NCBI RefSeq assembly: GCF_022763245.1
Contig: NZ_JALEGV010000009.1
Coordinates: 1 to 64,000 of the forward strand
Origin: Oricola sp.
GTDB lineage: Bacteria; Pseudomonadota; Alphaproteobacteria; Rhizobiales; Rhizobiaceae
Reading direction: 5' to 3'
Length of the DNA stretch: 64,000 bases
Shown here: positions 7,834 through 15,587 of the stretch, in pieces
How positions within the stretch are numbered: the stretch's first letter is position 1
How the letters are laid out: every line of letters starts with the position of its first letter
Position numbers and translations under genes: made by a program
Notes under the pieces: model-generated
What the model was told of the DNA's origin: nothing
The model's database searches: none
The model's input: the letters and a program-made list of their open reading frames with translations, nothing else

Positions 7834-8853
7834 TTACCCACCGTAATAGGAATCGTATTTCTTGAGCGCGTCAATCAGCCCGTTGAGGATCGGATCGGGA
7901 TCCTTGCCCATGTCGGAGATGGTCTTCTTCCACTCATCCGTCAGCGGTGCCGCAGCGTCCTGCCACATCTTCACCTGCTCGGCGTTCGGGGTGTGCAGCG
8001 TGTGCTCCGGATCGGCGGCGATCTTGTCGCGGCCGGCCGCTTCGACGTCAGCCCAGCCCGAAGACATCTTCTCAGCCCATTCCGGGGTGCAGTGATCCTC
8101 GATGACCTGCCGGTCCTCGGTCGCCATGCCTTCCAGAACGCCCTTGTTGATCACGAAGACGTTGATCGAGGCGTAGAACGGCATGTCGAGGTGATGCTTG
8201 ACCAGCGAATCGGCTCCGAAAATGTAGAGCGATTCCCAGGGCGATTGGGTAATGTCCGCAGTGCCCTTGGCGAGCGCCTCGCGCATGGCGGGGGCGGGGA
8301 CCTGCACCGACGCGCCGCCCAGCAGGTTCACGAAGCGGGCCTCGGTCGCGTTGGCCGGACGAACGGTCTTGCCCTTGATGTCCTCGGGAACAAGGATCTT
8401 GTCCTTGCCGTGCATCGTGCCCGGGTCGTGCGAGATCGCCATGCAGAAGTAGACGTCGCTCATCTCCTCTTCGGCGTATTGCTTGTACCACTCAGTCAGG
8501 CCACGCACGCCGCCCTTGGCGTTGGCGAAATTGAACGGCAGCTCTGCGGCGGACATGATCGGGAAACGGCCCGGCTGATAGCCGGGGTTGATGAAGCTGA
8601 TGTCGGAAATGCCGTCGCGCGCCATGTCGTAGTGGTCGGCGGCGGCGCCGAGCTGCTGGGCCGGATAGATCGTGACATTGATTCGTCCGCCGGACGCCTC
8701 TTTCATCGATTCGATCCACGGCTCCATGCCGAGCGTTTGAAGCGGATGGGTGCCGGGCACCCAATGGGCGAGGCTCAACTCCACTTCGGCTGCGGAAACC
8801 GAACTTGCCATTCCCAGGGCGAAGGCAACGGCTGTCAACGTCTTTGTATACAT
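7834..8853 (-). CDS. dctP: TRAP transporter substrate-binding protein DctP (copy 2)
   Basis: 339 residues, signal peptide MYTKTLTAVAFALGMASSVSA before AEVEL, and the same DctP landmarks as copy 1 (HWVPGTHPLQ, NPGYQPGRFPI, ASVQVPAPAMREALAKGT, DDHCTPEW in the form EDHCTPEW). By eye more than half of all positions are identical to copy 1, so this is a tandem duplication. It is the first gene of the operon dctP2-dctP1-dctQ-dctM-DUF3237 and would start from the divergent promoter region at 8854-9131. Differences cluster in the middle (DPGTMHGKDKILVPEDI versus DPGTLHGKTGPLAVPADF), which could alter ligand choice. Confidence 0.92.
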   Translation of the reverse strand: MYTKTLTAVAFALGMASSVSAAEVELSLAHWVPGTHPLQTLGMEPWIESMKEASGGRINVTIYPAQQLGAAADHYDMARDGISDISFINPGYQPGRFPIMSAAELPFNFANAKGGVRGLTEWYKQYAEEEMSDVYFCMAISHDPGTMHGKDKILVPEDIKGKTVRPANATEARFVNLLGGASVQVPAPAMREALAKGTADITQSPWESLYIFGADSLVKHHLDMPFYASINVFVINKGVLEGMATEDRQVIEDHCTPEWAEKMSSGWADVEAAGRDKIAADPEHTLHTPNAEQVKMWQDAAAPLTDEWKKTISDMGKDPDPILNGLIDALKKYDSYYGG

Positions 8854-9057
8854 GATCTCTCCCTTGCGTGCCTTGGCGCTCGCGTTTTCGCGGCGGCCTC
8901 CTCCTGGCAGCGCTTGTTAAGTATCATCATAGAAAACTCCGCACGACAAGGGTTCATTAGGCTGATCATTGTAGAGATGGCGATCGGACGCCAGATCCGT
9001 TGCGATTGTCTCCCCACGCTTGTGAAGAACGTCGTCAAATGGTGATGGACCTGGAAA

Positions 9058-9074
9058 TGCATACATCGTATGCA
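9058..9074. promoter_or_regulatory. Candidate operator: perfect inverted repeat TGCATAC-ATC-GTATGCA
   Basis: A perfect 7-bp inverted repeat with a 3-base spacer lies in the 278-base gap between the divergent dctP2 and FMN-dehydrogenase genes. The TGCATAC/GTATGCA half-sites look like binding sites of GntR (FadR/VanR-type) regulators, which often control hydroxyacid catabolism. No gene for such a regulator is in the window. It lies 58 bases before the FMN-dehydrogenase ATG. Confidence 0.55.
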
Positions 9075-9131
9075 GTCCCGGGATTTGAGGGAAAGCGGCG
9101 AGGGGGAGCCGCCCCAGGGGAGGAGAAGCGA

Positions 9132-10376
9132 ATGTCGGCGGATGCCGCGCGATTGGCGGAATGGAGAACGCGTTACCCGGTTCTCGGTGAACTCGAGGCG
9201 AAGGCACGCGGCCGGATTCCGGCCTTTCTCTTCGACTATCTGCAAGGCGGCACGGGCGAGGAGCTGTCGTGCCGGCGCAATATCGACGCCTTGAGGTCGG
9301 TCGAGATCGTGCCGCGCTACGGCATCGACCTCTCCACGACCGACACCGCCGCCGAGCTGTTCGGCCGACGGTACGCCGCACCGCTTGCCATCAGTCCGAT
9401 CGGGATGGACGGAGCCATCTGGCCCGGCGCGTCGCAATTGCTTGCCGCAGCGGCACGCGAGGCCGGCATCGGCTACATGATGAGTTCGATGGCCGCCGAT
9501 TCAATCGAGCGCGTCTCGACGGTCGCGGGCGAGAGGTTCTGGTTCCAGCTCTACGGCTTCGCCGCCAACGATCACGCGACCAGCTTCGATCTGATCGACC
9601 GTGCGCGTGAGGCGGGAGCGCGCGTGCTTGCCGTGACGCTTGACATCCCGGCGCCCGCGCGCCGCGTGCGTGACATGCGCAACGGCATCGCCATGCCCAT
9701 GCGGATCACGCCGGCCATGGCCGTTGCCGCAGTGATGCGGCCGCAGTGGCTGGCGGCGGTCGCGCGGGCCGGGATGCCGAGATTCGGCAATTTCGCTCAC
9801 TATTGTCGCCAGGGCGCTGGCAAGGCCGAGGTCGATGCTTTCGTCGCCGCCGGCCGGCCCGGCGCCGGCGTCACATGGGAGGTGCTTGCACGGTTTCGCG
9901 ACGCCTGGCCGCACGCGATGGTGGTCAAGGGCGTCATGCATCCGGGCGACGCCGAAAAGGCGGTCGCGCTCGGACTGGACGGGGTGATCGTCTCCAACCA
10001 TGGCGGCCGGCAGTTCGATCCGGCGCCGGCGCCGATCGACGTGCTGCCGGCGATCCGGTCCGCCGTCGGCGCCGAGCCGACGATCCTCATCGATGGCGGG
10101 TTCATGTCGGGAACGGACGTGCTGAAAGCTCTCGCGCTGGGAGCCAACGGCGTGATGGCGGGGCGCGCCTTCATGCTCGGCCTTGCCGCGCTCGGCGAGG
10201 ACGGCGCCCGCCATGTCATCGCGACCTTGATGGAGGAATTGCGGATCGGACTCGCCCAGACCGGTGCGAGGACGGTCGCCGGTGCCCGCGAACTCGCGGT
10301 CCGCCATCCCGGCGCATGGAAATCGGAAGATTTCCGCGCGGCGGAAACCGGATCGAAAGACGCATCCGGTAAGTAG
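9132..10376 (+). CDS. FMN-dependent alpha-hydroxyacid dehydrogenase (mandelate/L-lactate dehydrogenase family)
   Basis: 414 residues, a TIM-barrel flavoenzyme of the glycolate oxidase / L-lactate dehydrogenase / (S)-mandelate dehydrogenase family. The active-site block SNHGGRQFDPAP is clear, with the catalytic His at about 290 and the substrate-binding Arg at 293. The FMN-binding IDGGFMSGTDVLKAL and AGRAFM follow. The start at 9132 is set by AGGGGAGGAG just upstream; in-frame codons further up (from 9000) have none. It oxidises an L-2-hydroxyacid to the 2-oxoacid. First gene of an operon with a ThDP enzyme and a FAD-linked D-type dehydrogenase. An MdlB-like role (mandelate to benzoylformate) fits the MdlC-like enzyme at 1208, but lactate or another hydroxyacid is not excluded. 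Confidence 0.9.
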   Translation: MSADAARLAEWRTRYPVLGELEAKARGRIPAFLFDYLQGGTGEELSCRRNIDALRSVEIVPRYGIDLSTTDTAAELFGRRYAAPLAISPIGMDGAIWPGASQLLAAAAREAGIGYMMSSMAADSIERVSTVAGERFWFQLYGFAANDHATSFDLIDRAREAGARVLAVTLDIPAPARRVRDMRNGIAMPMRITPAMAVAAVMRPQWLAAVARAGMPRFGNFAHYCRQGAGKAEVDAFVAAGRPGAGVTWEVLARFRDAWPHAMVVKGVMHPGDAEKAVALGLDGVIVSNHGGRQFDPAPAPIDVLPAIRSAVGAEPTILIDGGFMSGTDVLKALALGANGVMAGRAFMLGLAALGEDGARHVIATLMEELRIGLAQTGARTVAGARELAVRHPGAWKSEDFRAAETGSKDASGK

Positions 10377-10417
10377 GACAAAAATACAAAAGTGTACGCG
10401 TAACAGGGACGAGTTGG

Positions 10418-12067
10418 ATGAAGTTTGGAGATGCGATTGCCGAGATCCTGAAAAGGGAAGGGATCGAGGTGGTGATTGGCTATCCCGTCAATCATGTTCT
10501 GGAACATGCGGCCGTCGCCGACATTCGCACGATCATCGTGCGTCAGGAGCGAACCGGGCTGCACATGGCGGACGCGATTTCGCGCATGACGTCGGGCAAG
10601 AAGATCGGCGTGTTCGTCTGCCAGTCCGGGCCGGGAGTGGAAAACTCCTACGGTGCGGTCGCGCAGGCTTACGCGGAATCGGTGCCTGTTCTCGTCATGC
10701 CGGGTGGCTATGCGCGTCGCCAGGCGCATATCGATCCGAATTTCAATTCGACTGTTTCGATGCGCGACGTCACAAAATCGGCCGAGCCGGTCAACGACGC
10801 GCGCGAACTGGTCAACATCATGCGCCGGGCTTTCTCGCGCCTGCGCAACGGTCGCGGCGGCCCCGTGCTGGTCGAGATTCCCAATGACATCTGGGACGAG
10901 GAAGTGCCGGAGCCGCTGGATTACCGCCCCGTCGTTTCGACGCGTAGCGGACCCGATCCGGAGGCGGTGAAGAAGGCCGTGGACCTTCTGCTGGCCGCCA
11001 AGCGCCCGGTGATCTATGCGGGCCAGGGCATCCATTATGCGCAGGCCTGGCCGCAGCTGAAGGAGCTCGCCGAACACCTCGGCATTCCGGTCTCGACCAG
11101 CCTTGAGGGCAAGAGCGCGTTTCCCGAGGACCACGCGCTGGCGCTGGGGTCTGGCGGCGCGGCGATCCCGATGACGATCCGGCACTTCCTCGACGAGGCC
11201 GACGTGATCTTCGGCATCGGCTGCTCCTTCACCGAGACCGCCTTCGGCGTGCAGATGCCGAAGGCGCCGAAGCGTGTAATCCATGCCACGCTCGACGCGG
11301 ACCATATCAACAAGGATTACGGCTGCGAGATCGGCCTGGTCGGCGACGCCGCGCTCACGCTGGACGCGATGCTGGCGGAAATCCGGGCGCGAGGCGTCCA
11401 GCGCCGCTCGTGGACCTATTTCAGCGACGAGATCGCCCAGGTTCGCGCGGAATGGCTGAAGATCTGGATGCCGAAGCTGACGTCGAACCAGGCGCCGCTC
11501 TCGCCGTATCGCGTGCTGTGGGACCTGCAGAAGACCGTGGATGTGGCCAATACGATCATCACCCACGACGCGGGCAGCCCGCGCGACCAGCTCTCGCCAT
11601 TCTGGAAGTCGGTGACGCCGCTCTCCTATATCGGGTGGGGCAAGTCCACCCAGCTCGGCTACGGGCTTGGTCTCGCTATGGGCGCGAAGCTCGCTTGCCC
11701 CGACAAGCTCTGCATCAATGTGTGGGGCGATGCGGCGATCGGCTTCACCGGCATGGATTTCGAGACCGCTGCGCGCGATCGCATTCCCATCCTGTCGATC
11801 CTGCTCAACAATTTCTCGATGGCGATGGAATTGCCCATCATGAAGGTGTCGACTGAGAAATACCGTGCAACCGACATCTCCGGTCACTATGCCGATTTCG
11901 CAACGGCGCTTGGCGGCTATGGCGAGCGCGTGACCGATCCCGCCGAAATCGGCGCCGCGATCCGGCGCGGCATCGCCAAGACCGAGGAGGGCGTTCCGGC
12001 GCTTCTCGAATTCATCACCTGCAAGGAAATCGACGCCTCGCGCATCATGCCGAAGGGATACCCATGA
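10418..12067 (+). CDS. ThDP-dependent enzyme, acetolactate synthase/2-oxoacid decarboxylase family
   Basis: 549 residues with the three-domain layout of ThDP decarboxylases. The N-terminal pyrimidine-binding domain has the catalytic Glu in VRQERTGLHMADA (Glu44) and SGPGVEN; then comes the central domain; the C-terminal domain has the cofactor motif WGDAAIG...LLNN. In the motif the usual GDG reads GDA, which is tolerated in the family. It most likely acts on the 2-oxoacid made by the hydroxyacid dehydrogenases on either side, decarboxylating or carboligating it. Spacing is 41 bases after the FMN enzyme and it overlaps the next gene by ATGA. The exact reaction cannot be settled by eye; it is clearly different from the MdlC-like protein at 1208. 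Confidence 0.85.
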   Translation: MKFGDAIAEILKREGIEVVIGYPVNHVLEHAAVADIRTIIVRQERTGLHMADAISRMTSGKKIGVFVCQSGPGVENSYGAVAQAYAESVPVLVMPGGYARRQAHIDPNFNSTVSMRDVTKSAEPVNDARELVNIMRRAFSRLRNGRGGPVLVEIPNDIWDEEVPEPLDYRPVVSTRSGPDPEAVKKAVDLLLAAKRPVIYAGQGIHYAQAWPQLKELAEHLGIPVSTSLEGKSAFPEDHALALGSGGAAIPMTIRHFLDEADVIFGIGCSFTETAFGVQMPKAPKRVIHATLDADHINKDYGCEIGLVGDAALTLDAMLAEIRARGVQRRSWTYFSDEIAQVRAEWLKIWMPKLTSNQAPLSPYRVLWDLQKTVDVANTIITHDAGSPRDQLSPFWKSVTPLSYIGWGKSTQLGYGLGLAMGAKLACPDKLCINVWGDAAIGFTGMDFETAARDRIPILSILLNNFSMAMELPIMKVSTEKYRATDISGHYADFATALGGYGERVTDPAEIGAAIRRGIAKTEEGVPALLEFITCKEIDASRIMPKGYP

Positions 12068-13449
12068 GCGACACGCAGACCGCCGCCGCCGTCATCGACA
12101 CATTGAAGCCGATCCTCGGCGACCGCCTGGTGACGTCGGGGGCCGTGCGCGAGCACCATAGCCATGACACGTCGTGGATGGCGCCGAGCATGCCTGACGC
12201 GGTGGCGTTTCCGCGCGACGAGGACGAGGTGGTGGCGATCGTTCGGGCCTGCGCGACGCATGGCCTGCCGGTCGTGCCGTTCGGTGCGGGATCCTCGATG
12301 GAAGGGCACACCATACCGGTGCGCGGCGGGATCACCATCAACACACGCGAGATGAACCGGATTGTCGAAATCCGCCCCGAGGACGGGCTGGCTATCGTGC
12401 AGTCCGGCGTGACCCGCAAGCAGTTGAACGAGGAATTGCGGGCGACCGGCCTGATGTTCTCAGTCGATCCGGGCGCCGACGCCTCGCTCGGCGGCATGGC
12501 GTCGACGCGCGGCAGCGGCACGACGGCGGTGCGCTACGGCACGATGCGCGACAATGTCATGGCGCTGAGGGTCGTGACGCCGGACGGTACGGCGATCCAT
12601 ACGGGCAGCCAGGCGCGCAAATCCTCGACCGGCTACGACCTGACGCATCTCTTCGTCGGCGCGGAGGGCACGCTCGGCGTGATCACCGAACTGACGGTCA
12701 GGCTGCATCCGATCCCGGAGGCGGTGTCGTCGGCGGTTTGCGCCTTTCCCGACGTCGCCAGCGCCGTGAACTCGGTGATCGAGACCGTGCAATACGGGGT
12801 GCCGGTGGCGCGCGTGGAATTCCTTGACCCGGTGGCGATCGCCGGGGTCAACGCCTATTCCGGTCTCGACATGAAGGTCGCGCCGACGCTCTTCTACGAG
12901 TTCCACGGCACTCCGAATTGGGTCGCGGAACAGGCCGAAATCGTGCGCGGGATCGTTGACGGTCATGGCGGCGAGGACTTCCAGTGGACCGACAATGCCG
13001 ACGAGCGGGCGAAGCTGTGGCAGGCCCGCCACGACCTCTACTGGGCCACGAAGGCGCAGCGGCCCGGCTGCGAACTCTACACGGGCGACATCTGCGTGCC
13101 GATCTCGCGACTGGCAGAGAGCATCGCGGCAGCGCGCGAGGATATCGACGCTTCCTTCCTGAAAGGGCAGATCATCGGCCATGTCGGCGACGGCAATTAT
13201 CACACCGCCTATCTGATCCACCCGGAATCCAAAGAGGAACTGGCCGAGGCCGAACGGCTCGGCGATCGCCTTGTCGAACGGGCGCTCGCCATCGGCGGCA
13301 CGGCGAGCGGCGAGCATGGAATCGGCGTCGGCAAGCTGAAGTTCCTGCGCCGTGAACATGGCGACGCGGTCGATGTGATGAAGCGCATCAAGGCGGCGCT
13401 GGATCCCGCCGGGATCATGAATCCCGGCAAGATGGGGCAGGAGGGCTGA
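12064..13449 (+). CDS. FAD-binding oxidoreductase, D-2-hydroxyacid/D-lactate dehydrogenase type (GlcD-like)
   Basis: 461 residues of the vanillyl-alcohol-oxidase fold. The FAD-binding PF01565 half is in front, with VPFGAGSSMEGHT, and GSGTTAVRYGTMRDNV and EGTLGVITELTVRLHP follow. The FAD-oxidase C-terminal domain carries SGEHGIGVGKLKFL. Members oxidise D-lactate, glycolate or other D-2-hydroxyacids and pass electrons to the respiratory chain. It overlaps the ThDP gene by four bases (ATGA). With the FMN enzyme two genes upstream, the operon covers both stereo-forms of one hydroxyacid (inference). The gene ends seven bases from the convergent SDR. Confidence 0.9.
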   Translation: MSDTQTAAAVIDTLKPILGDRLVTSGAVREHHSHDTSWMAPSMPDAVAFPRDEDEVVAIVRACATHGLPVVPFGAGSSMEGHTIPVRGGITINTREMNRIVEIRPEDGLAIVQSGVTRKQLNEELRATGLMFSVDPGADASLGGMASTRGSGTTAVRYGTMRDNVMALRVVTPDGTAIHTGSQARKSSTGYDLTHLFVGAEGTLGVITELTVRLHPIPEAVSSAVCAFPDVASAVNSVIETVQYGVPVARVEFLDPVAIAGVNAYSGLDMKVAPTLFYEFHGTPNWVAEQAEIVRGIVDGHGGEDFQWTDNADERAKLWQARHDLYWATKAQRPGCELYTGDICVPISRLAESIAAAREDIDASFLKGQIIGHVGDGNYHTAYLIHPESKEELAEAERLGDRLVERALAIGGTASGEHGIGVGKLKFLRREHGDAVDVMKRIKAALDPAGIMNPGKMGQEG

Positions 13450-13456
13450 GCGGCGC

Positions 13457-14182
13457 TCAGCCGCGGCCGAGGAACGGGTTCTTCACCGGCAGGATGACCG
13501 TGTCGAGCATGGTGAGCTCGGGCGGCAAGCTGCACATATAGACGACCAGTTCGCCCAGCATTTCCGGCTCGAGGCAGTTTTCCGTCAGCTTGTCGGTGCT
13601 GCCCGGGGCGAGCATGGAGCGGGTCGCGCCGGGATGCAGCGTCGAGGCGGTGATGTTGTCGTCGCGTCCGTCCAGGCAAATCTGGCGCGTCAGGCCTTCG
13701 ATGGCGAATTTCGTCATGGTGTAGGCCGGCGAATGGTGGCGCGGGATCTTGGCCGACAGCGAGCCCATGTTGATGATCCGCCCGCCGCGGCCCTTCATCG
13801 AGCGCATCGCTTCGCGCGCGCAGATCACCGCCGAGGTGAGGTTGGTGGCCAGCATCTGCTGCCAGCGTTCCGTGGACAGGTCGGGCAGGGGCGTCGCGTC
13901 GGCCATGCCGGCATTGTTGACAAGGATGTCGACCGGACCGGCAAGCCGCTCGGTCTCGGAAAACAGGCGCAGCAGGTCATCCTCGTTGGTGACATCCGTC
14001 GGCACGACGAAAGCCGTTCCACCCTCGGCGGCAATTTCGGCAGCCAGCTCCTGAAGCTTGTCGGCGCTGCGGGCTGCCAGGACCGTGACCACACCGGCCT
14101 TCGCCAATTCCTCGGCCACGCCACGTCCGATGCCGCTGCTCGCCCCGGTGACGATCGCCACCTTGCCTTTGATCGATTGCAT
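13457..14182 (-). CDS. Short-chain dehydrogenase/reductase (SDR)
   Basis: 241 residues from ATG 14182, chosen because GGGAGGAAAGC precedes it and the classical SDR start (GKVAIVTGASSGIG) follows directly; a longer frame to 14458 adds unrelated sequence. Glycine-rich cofactor motif TGASSGIG, structural NNAG, catalytic Ser in MGSLSAK and the YTMTK active-site Tyr/Lys are all present. The closest general type is the YdfG/clavaldehyde-reductase-like NADP(H) SDRs. The substrate is unknown; in this setting reduction of an aldehyde or hydroxyketone is plausible. A sequence block shared with the promoter of the aldehyde dehydrogenase at 16682 lies upstream. Confidence 0.88.
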   Translation of the reverse strand: MQSIKGKVAIVTGASSGIGRGVAEELAKAGVVTVLAARSADKLQELAAEIAAEGGTAFVVPTDVTNEDDLLRLFSETERLAGPVDILVNNAGMADATPLPDLSTERWQQMLATNLTSAVICAREAMRSMKGRGGRIINMGSLSAKIPRHHSPAYTMTKFAIEGLTRQICLDGRDDNITASTLHPGATRSMLAPGSTDKLTENCLEPEMLGELVVYMCSLPPELTMLDTVILPVKNPFLGRG

Positions 14183-14284
14183 GCTTTCCTCCCATCTTGC
14201 GTACATCCCGGACCTCCGGGACATGCGATCTCCACCTGTTTTCAACGCTGCGACCGGTGAAAGCAAGGGAGTTGCGGCGCGAAT

Positions 14285-14295
14285 GTATACACCTT
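14285..14295 (-). promoter_or_regulatory. Shared promoter element AAGGTGTATAC upstream of the SDR gene
   Basis: On the minus strand AAGGTGTATAC (14295 to 14285) lies about 100 bases before the SDR start. The identical 11-mer occurs on the plus strand at 16577-16587, upstream of the aldehyde dehydrogenase at 16682. In both cases it points toward the gene, which suggests a shared regulator or promoter element. Confidence 0.35.
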
Positions 14296-14321
14296 TGATC
14301 TCACGCGTCTGATGCGCACAA

Positions 14322-14352
14322 AAAACACCGGCTGCGGGGCAGCCGGTGTTTT
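14322..14352 (-). terminator. Rho-independent terminator after the MetE-like gene
   Basis: A perfect 14-bp stem (14322-14335 with 14339-14352) and GGG loop, with a T run on the minus strand, 21 bases past the stop codon of the MetE-like gene. Confidence 0.9.
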
Positions 14353-14372
14353 CAAAGTCAGGCGGGTTAGGA

Positions 14373-15491
14373 TCAGGAGGCGACGCCGCCCCAGATGGCT
14401 TCGGCCGTGTTGACCACCAGTTCCAGCTTGCGGCGCTGGTCGTCATAGGTGATCGCATTGCCTTCCTCGGTGGAGGCGAAGCCGCATTGCGGCGCGATGC
14501 CGAGCTGGTCGATGTCGCAATACTGCGACGCTTCCTCGAACTTCGCCTTCAGCCAGTCGATGCTCTCCAGTTCCGCGGTCTTTGTCGTGATGAAGCCGGG
14601 CAGCACCCGCTGCTTGCCTTTCGGCAGAAGCTTCAGTGCCTCGAGCCCGCCGGCACGGTCGGTGTCGTACTCCATGAAGAAGATATCGACGCCGGTCGAG
14701 AAGATGGCTTCGGCGGCAAGGTCGTAGGCGCCTTCGGCGGCGTGGGTCGAGCGGAAGTTGCCGCGGCACATATGCATGCCGATCGTCATGTCGTCGGGCC
14801 GGTCCTTGATCGCCTCGCGCATCATCCATGCGTAGCGGTCGATCAGCCAGTCAGGATCCTGGCCCGCGGCGGCCTTCGCTTCGCGATGCTTCGGATCGCA
14901 GAGATAGGCGAAGAAGATGTCGTCCATCTGCAGGTAGCGGCAGCCGGCGTCGTAGAACGCCTGGACGGCCTTGGCATAAGTGGCGGCAAGGTCTGCAAAC
15001 AGGGTCTGCGGGTCCTTGTACTCGGCCGGATGGATGTCTTCGACCGCAGTGCGGAAGTGGCAGCAGGACGGGCCGGGGATCGAGATCTTCGGCATGACCT
15101 TGGTGTTGTCAGCGACAAACTTGAAGTGCTCGATCATCGGGTGATCGGACGGGAAGTCGAGCTTCGCGTTGATCGTCGGGAAGATCGGACGCAGCTTGAC
15201 GCCCGCGAACTGCACGCCTTCGTCGCGCTCTTCGAGGTCGAGGCCGGTCAGCATGCCCATGAAGTCATAGTGCCAGAAGGAGCGGCGCGCTTCGCCGTCG
15301 GTGACGACCGGCAGGCCGATTTCTTCCTGCATCTTGATGAGGTCAACGATTGCCGCGTCCTCGACGGCTTTCAGCTCGTCCGCGGAAATGGACTTGTCTT
15401 CGTAGAAGCTCTTGCGGGCCTGCTTGACCGGTTCGGGACGCAGCAGGCTGCCAACGTGGTCGGCGCGATATGGCGGTTTTGCAACGGTCAT
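14373..15491 (-). CDS. MetE C-terminal-like cobalamin-independent methyltransferase
   Basis: 372 residues equivalent to the C-terminal catalytic half of methionine synthase MetE; the N-terminal half is absent. The zinc site looks intact: the His/Cys pair in GMHMCRGNF, the Glu in FFMEYDTD and the Cys in IAPQCGFAS. The start at 15491 (MTVAKPPYRADHVGSLLRPE) has GGGGAGA before it. Stand-alone proteins of this type transfer methyl or other alkyl groups to thiols, often in catabolic clusters, and are frequently mis-named methionine synthase. It lies on its own transcript, ended by a strong hairpin, with the AraC gene behind it on the same strand. The substrate is unknown. Confidence 0.87.
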   Translation of the reverse strand: MTVAKPPYRADHVGSLLRPEPVKQARKSFYEDKSISADELKAVEDAAIVDLIKMQEEIGLPVVTDGEARRSFWHYDFMGMLTGLDLEERDEGVQFAGVKLRPIFPTINAKLDFPSDHPMIEHFKFVADNTKVMPKISIPGPSCCHFRTAVEDIHPAEYKDPQTLFADLAATYAKAVQAFYDAGCRYLQMDDIFFAYLCDPKHREAKAAAGQDPDWLIDRYAWMMREAIKDRPDDMTIGMHMCRGNFRSTHAAEGAYDLAAEAIFSTGVDIFFMEYDTDRAGGLEALKLLPKGKQRVLPGFITTKTAELESIDWLKAKFEEASQYCDIDQLGIAPQCGFASTEEGNAITYDDQRRKLELVVNTAEAIWGGVAS

Positions 15492-15587
15492 CGGAATCTC
15501 CCCATGCAAGACATTTGTTGTGGTTGGCGTGCTTGTACCGGCGCTTGTCGCGGCCTGCAACAGCGTTCGCGTGCGCGTCTTCGAAGC

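Noticed and set aside
9800-11887. A 695-residue open frame on the minus strand.
   Set aside because: Opposite the FMN dehydrogenase and ThDP genes, with shadow composition and no recognisable domain.
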